NCBI GenBank assembly: GCA_008711295.1
Contig: VUYV01000075.1
Coordinates: forward strand, 466,398 to 530,397
Direction: 5' to 3'
Length of the DNA: 64,000 nucleotides
DNA from: Anarhynchus alexandrinus
Taxonomy: Eukaryota > Chordata > Aves > Charadriiformes > Charadriidae
This document shows positions 62,520 to 64,000 of the stretch, in pieces. The first letter of the stretch is position 1, and every line of letters begins with the position of its first letter. A program made the position numbers and the translations under genes. The notes beneath the pieces were generated by a model that saw nothing but the letters and a program-made list of their open reading frames with translations, had not been told where the DNA came from and searched no databases.

Positions 62520-62533
62520 AAATGTAGGTAAAT

Positions 62534-63079
62534 CCACGGGCTTCTGCTTGTAATAAACTCGCAAATGAATTATTCCTTCCCTTGAGTATTAAACTGTTAT
62601 CTGATTTAAGTTTACTGTAATGTTTCAACAATTTCATTCCGATAAGGGAAAAAGGGAGGGGGGAAGAGATAGTCGTGCCCTTGACAGAATAAATAAATAA
62701 ATAAATAACCTCCTAAATAGTCTTCTGTAGGAAAGAAGTTAATATACTCAATTATTTTCTGAAAAAGATCATAACATCTGGAAATTGATATCAAATGGTG
62801 TACAATCCCTGAGAGACGATAAACTTCCACTGTATAATATTTCCACTAGAAATCTTAATAATCCCATAAATCTTCCCTGTGAATTGGGAAAATGTAACAG
62901 TTCATTGAAATACTCATTGGGAAATAATTGAAAAAATGTAATAGTCCACTGAAATATTCGTGGGGTTTTTTTTTTTCTTTCTTTGGTGCTGTTGCTAACT
63001 CTGTGCATGTGTGTAAATATTCCTACTTCGTTTTAAAGACATACACGGAATATTCCCTTGAGCGCTGCATACCATAAAA
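62534..63079. other. AT-rich DNA right of the CpG island
   Basis: Holds a short AAAT repeat (62688-62708) and a T-run near 62967-62976. No coding or transposon signal was seen. Confidence 0.5.
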
Positions 63080-63480
63080 GAAAAATATGCCCTTTTGACT
63101 TATTAATCATTATTACAGAGTTCAAAATTGCAGCGTCCCTCGCACATTACCGAAGGAGGCAAACAATTCTCTCTGTGTGTATTTTGCGTTGCTGAAATCA
63201 GTACAAACTTTACGGCTCGGAACTTTTTTTCCCCTCTTTTTCTGCGGTTTTTCTGATAGACTCTTCCGATTCTGCTCGAGTTATCCAGGGCGACTGAAAT
63301 CAAGGCAGCTACTCGCCCATTATGCTCGCCCACCAAATTGTAATTAATTACACACAAAAGCAATTGCTTATTGTAATTCACCGCGTGAATGTTTAATTTT
63401 ACAGAAGTAAAAGTAGATGAGGATTTGAACGCGTCTAGGCTGCCTGTAATGAATACGTGAGTAATTAAGGTTGCGGGAAA
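63080..63480. promoter_or_regulatory. Strong candidate enhancer with TAATTAATTA
   Basis: Unique sequence containing ACTTATTAATCATTATTAC (63098-63116), the palindrome TAATTAATTA (63341-63350), ATTGTAATTCACCGCGTG (about 63371-63388) and GTAATTAAG (63461-63469). TAATTAATTA is a classic paired homeodomain arrangement. Being within 1 kb of the CpG island supports a regulatory reading. Conservation and activity are not shown. Confidence 0.38.
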
Positions 63481-63635
63481 GATGCAGCTTTTATTTTAAA
63501 AAATAATTGTGATAGAGAAGAGACGTTTTGCGTGCGTGTGAGCGTGTGTGTTTGCATGTGCCTCCGTGTCGGAGAGAGGAGAGCGTTTGTGTGTTTTTGT
63601 ATTGAATTAATGTATCCCTTTGGTTACGTTGCTAG

Positions 63636-63830
63636 AAGTCGGAATAAAGACAATTAAGCCCTTAGCATTTCTGTCACACTCCATTAATTACTGTAGCCGC
63701 TCCTGTCCCGACCGCTTCGTAACATATTCATCAGGTACGATACCCATCCAGCAGCCTCAGCTGGGGAAGTAGGCTATTGTTAGTTTAAACTACAGCCTTT
63801 CAAATGTTCTTTATTTTACTTTTCATCCAA
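63636..63830. promoter_or_regulatory. Candidate conserved element
   Basis: Contains GACAATTAAGCCC (63649-63661), CATTAATTAC (63682-63691), ATATTCATCAGG (63724-63735) and AGTTTAAACT (63782-63791), in repeat-free sequence. A TG-rich stretch (63527-63600) separates it from the element on its left. Function inferred from motifs. Confidence 0.33.
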
Positions 63831-64000
63831 GATTGTTTTCCTCTCCTTTAAAACTGTTTTTCTAAAAATAAAACTCAACATAAATGTTTTAAGATTAGAT
63901 TTGCGGGGAAACAGTTTAATTTTCACCATATGTTGCCCCAGCGGCTTGTAGATTAAAAAAAAAAAAAATCTTTCCACTGAAGCTACCAAAAAAAAAAAAT

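Noticed and set aside
1..64000. CRISPR array, tRNA, rRNA, bacterial operon or phage genes
   Set aside because: None seen; repeat families and composition indicate vertebrate nuclear DNA.

Overview
This window looks like non-coding nuclear DNA from a bird. The evidence is the repeat content: several CR1 LINEs with the avian 3' terminus (repeats of ATTCTATG), an older CR1 of a type shared by birds and other sauropsids, and a solo LTR that matches, from memory, the TguLTR5 family of bird endogenous retroviruses. The LTR makes a neoavian or songbird genome somewhat more likely than a chicken. No prokaryotic gene organisation, rRNA, tRNA or CRISPR array was seen. No open reading frame could be assigned to a cellular protein; the longest (about 200-210 codons) are of a size expected by chance in 64 kb or lie in GC-rich DNA.

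Layout. 1-6.7 kb: unremarkable AT-rich DNA with short simple repeats. 6.7-7.0 kb: a CTTTCT hexamer tract broken by a 157-base assembly gap. 7.62-8.29 kb: a 5'-truncated CR1 on the minus strand. 8.3-17.6 kb: unique sequence with a 124-base all-purine tract and one candidate conserved element near 13.1 kb. 17.6-28.5 kb: several stretches rich in homeodomain-type TAATTA cores, plus a small GC-rich patch at 18.2-18.9 kb; the densest cluster is 26.5-28.45 kb. 32.3-35.1 kb: a degraded but nearly full-length ancient CR1 on the plus strand. 38.35-39.44 kb: an internal CR1 ORF2 fragment on the plus strand that lacks its 3' end. 40.56 kb: a near-perfect 20-bp hairpin. 46.86-47.44 kb: the solo LTR, containing a short duplication next to a single N. 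50.3, 53.8 and 55.4 kb: further CR1 pieces. 59.7-61.4 kb: candidate regulatory DNA. 61.5-62.5 kb: the strongest CpG island in the window. 63.1-63.8 kb: more candidate enhancer-like sequence.

Reading of the whole. A long stretch without recognisable exons, several TAATTA-rich AT-rich blocks and a strong CpG island near the right edge fit a regulatory gene desert beside a developmental gene. This is inference: conservation could not be measured here, and the neighbouring gene could not be identified. No new multi-gene system was found. The most checkable items are the CpG island with a TATA-like motif at its edge, the TAATTA-rich blocks, the 40.56 kb hairpin, the solo LTR with its suspected assembly error, and the two CR1 relics between 32 and 39.5 kb.
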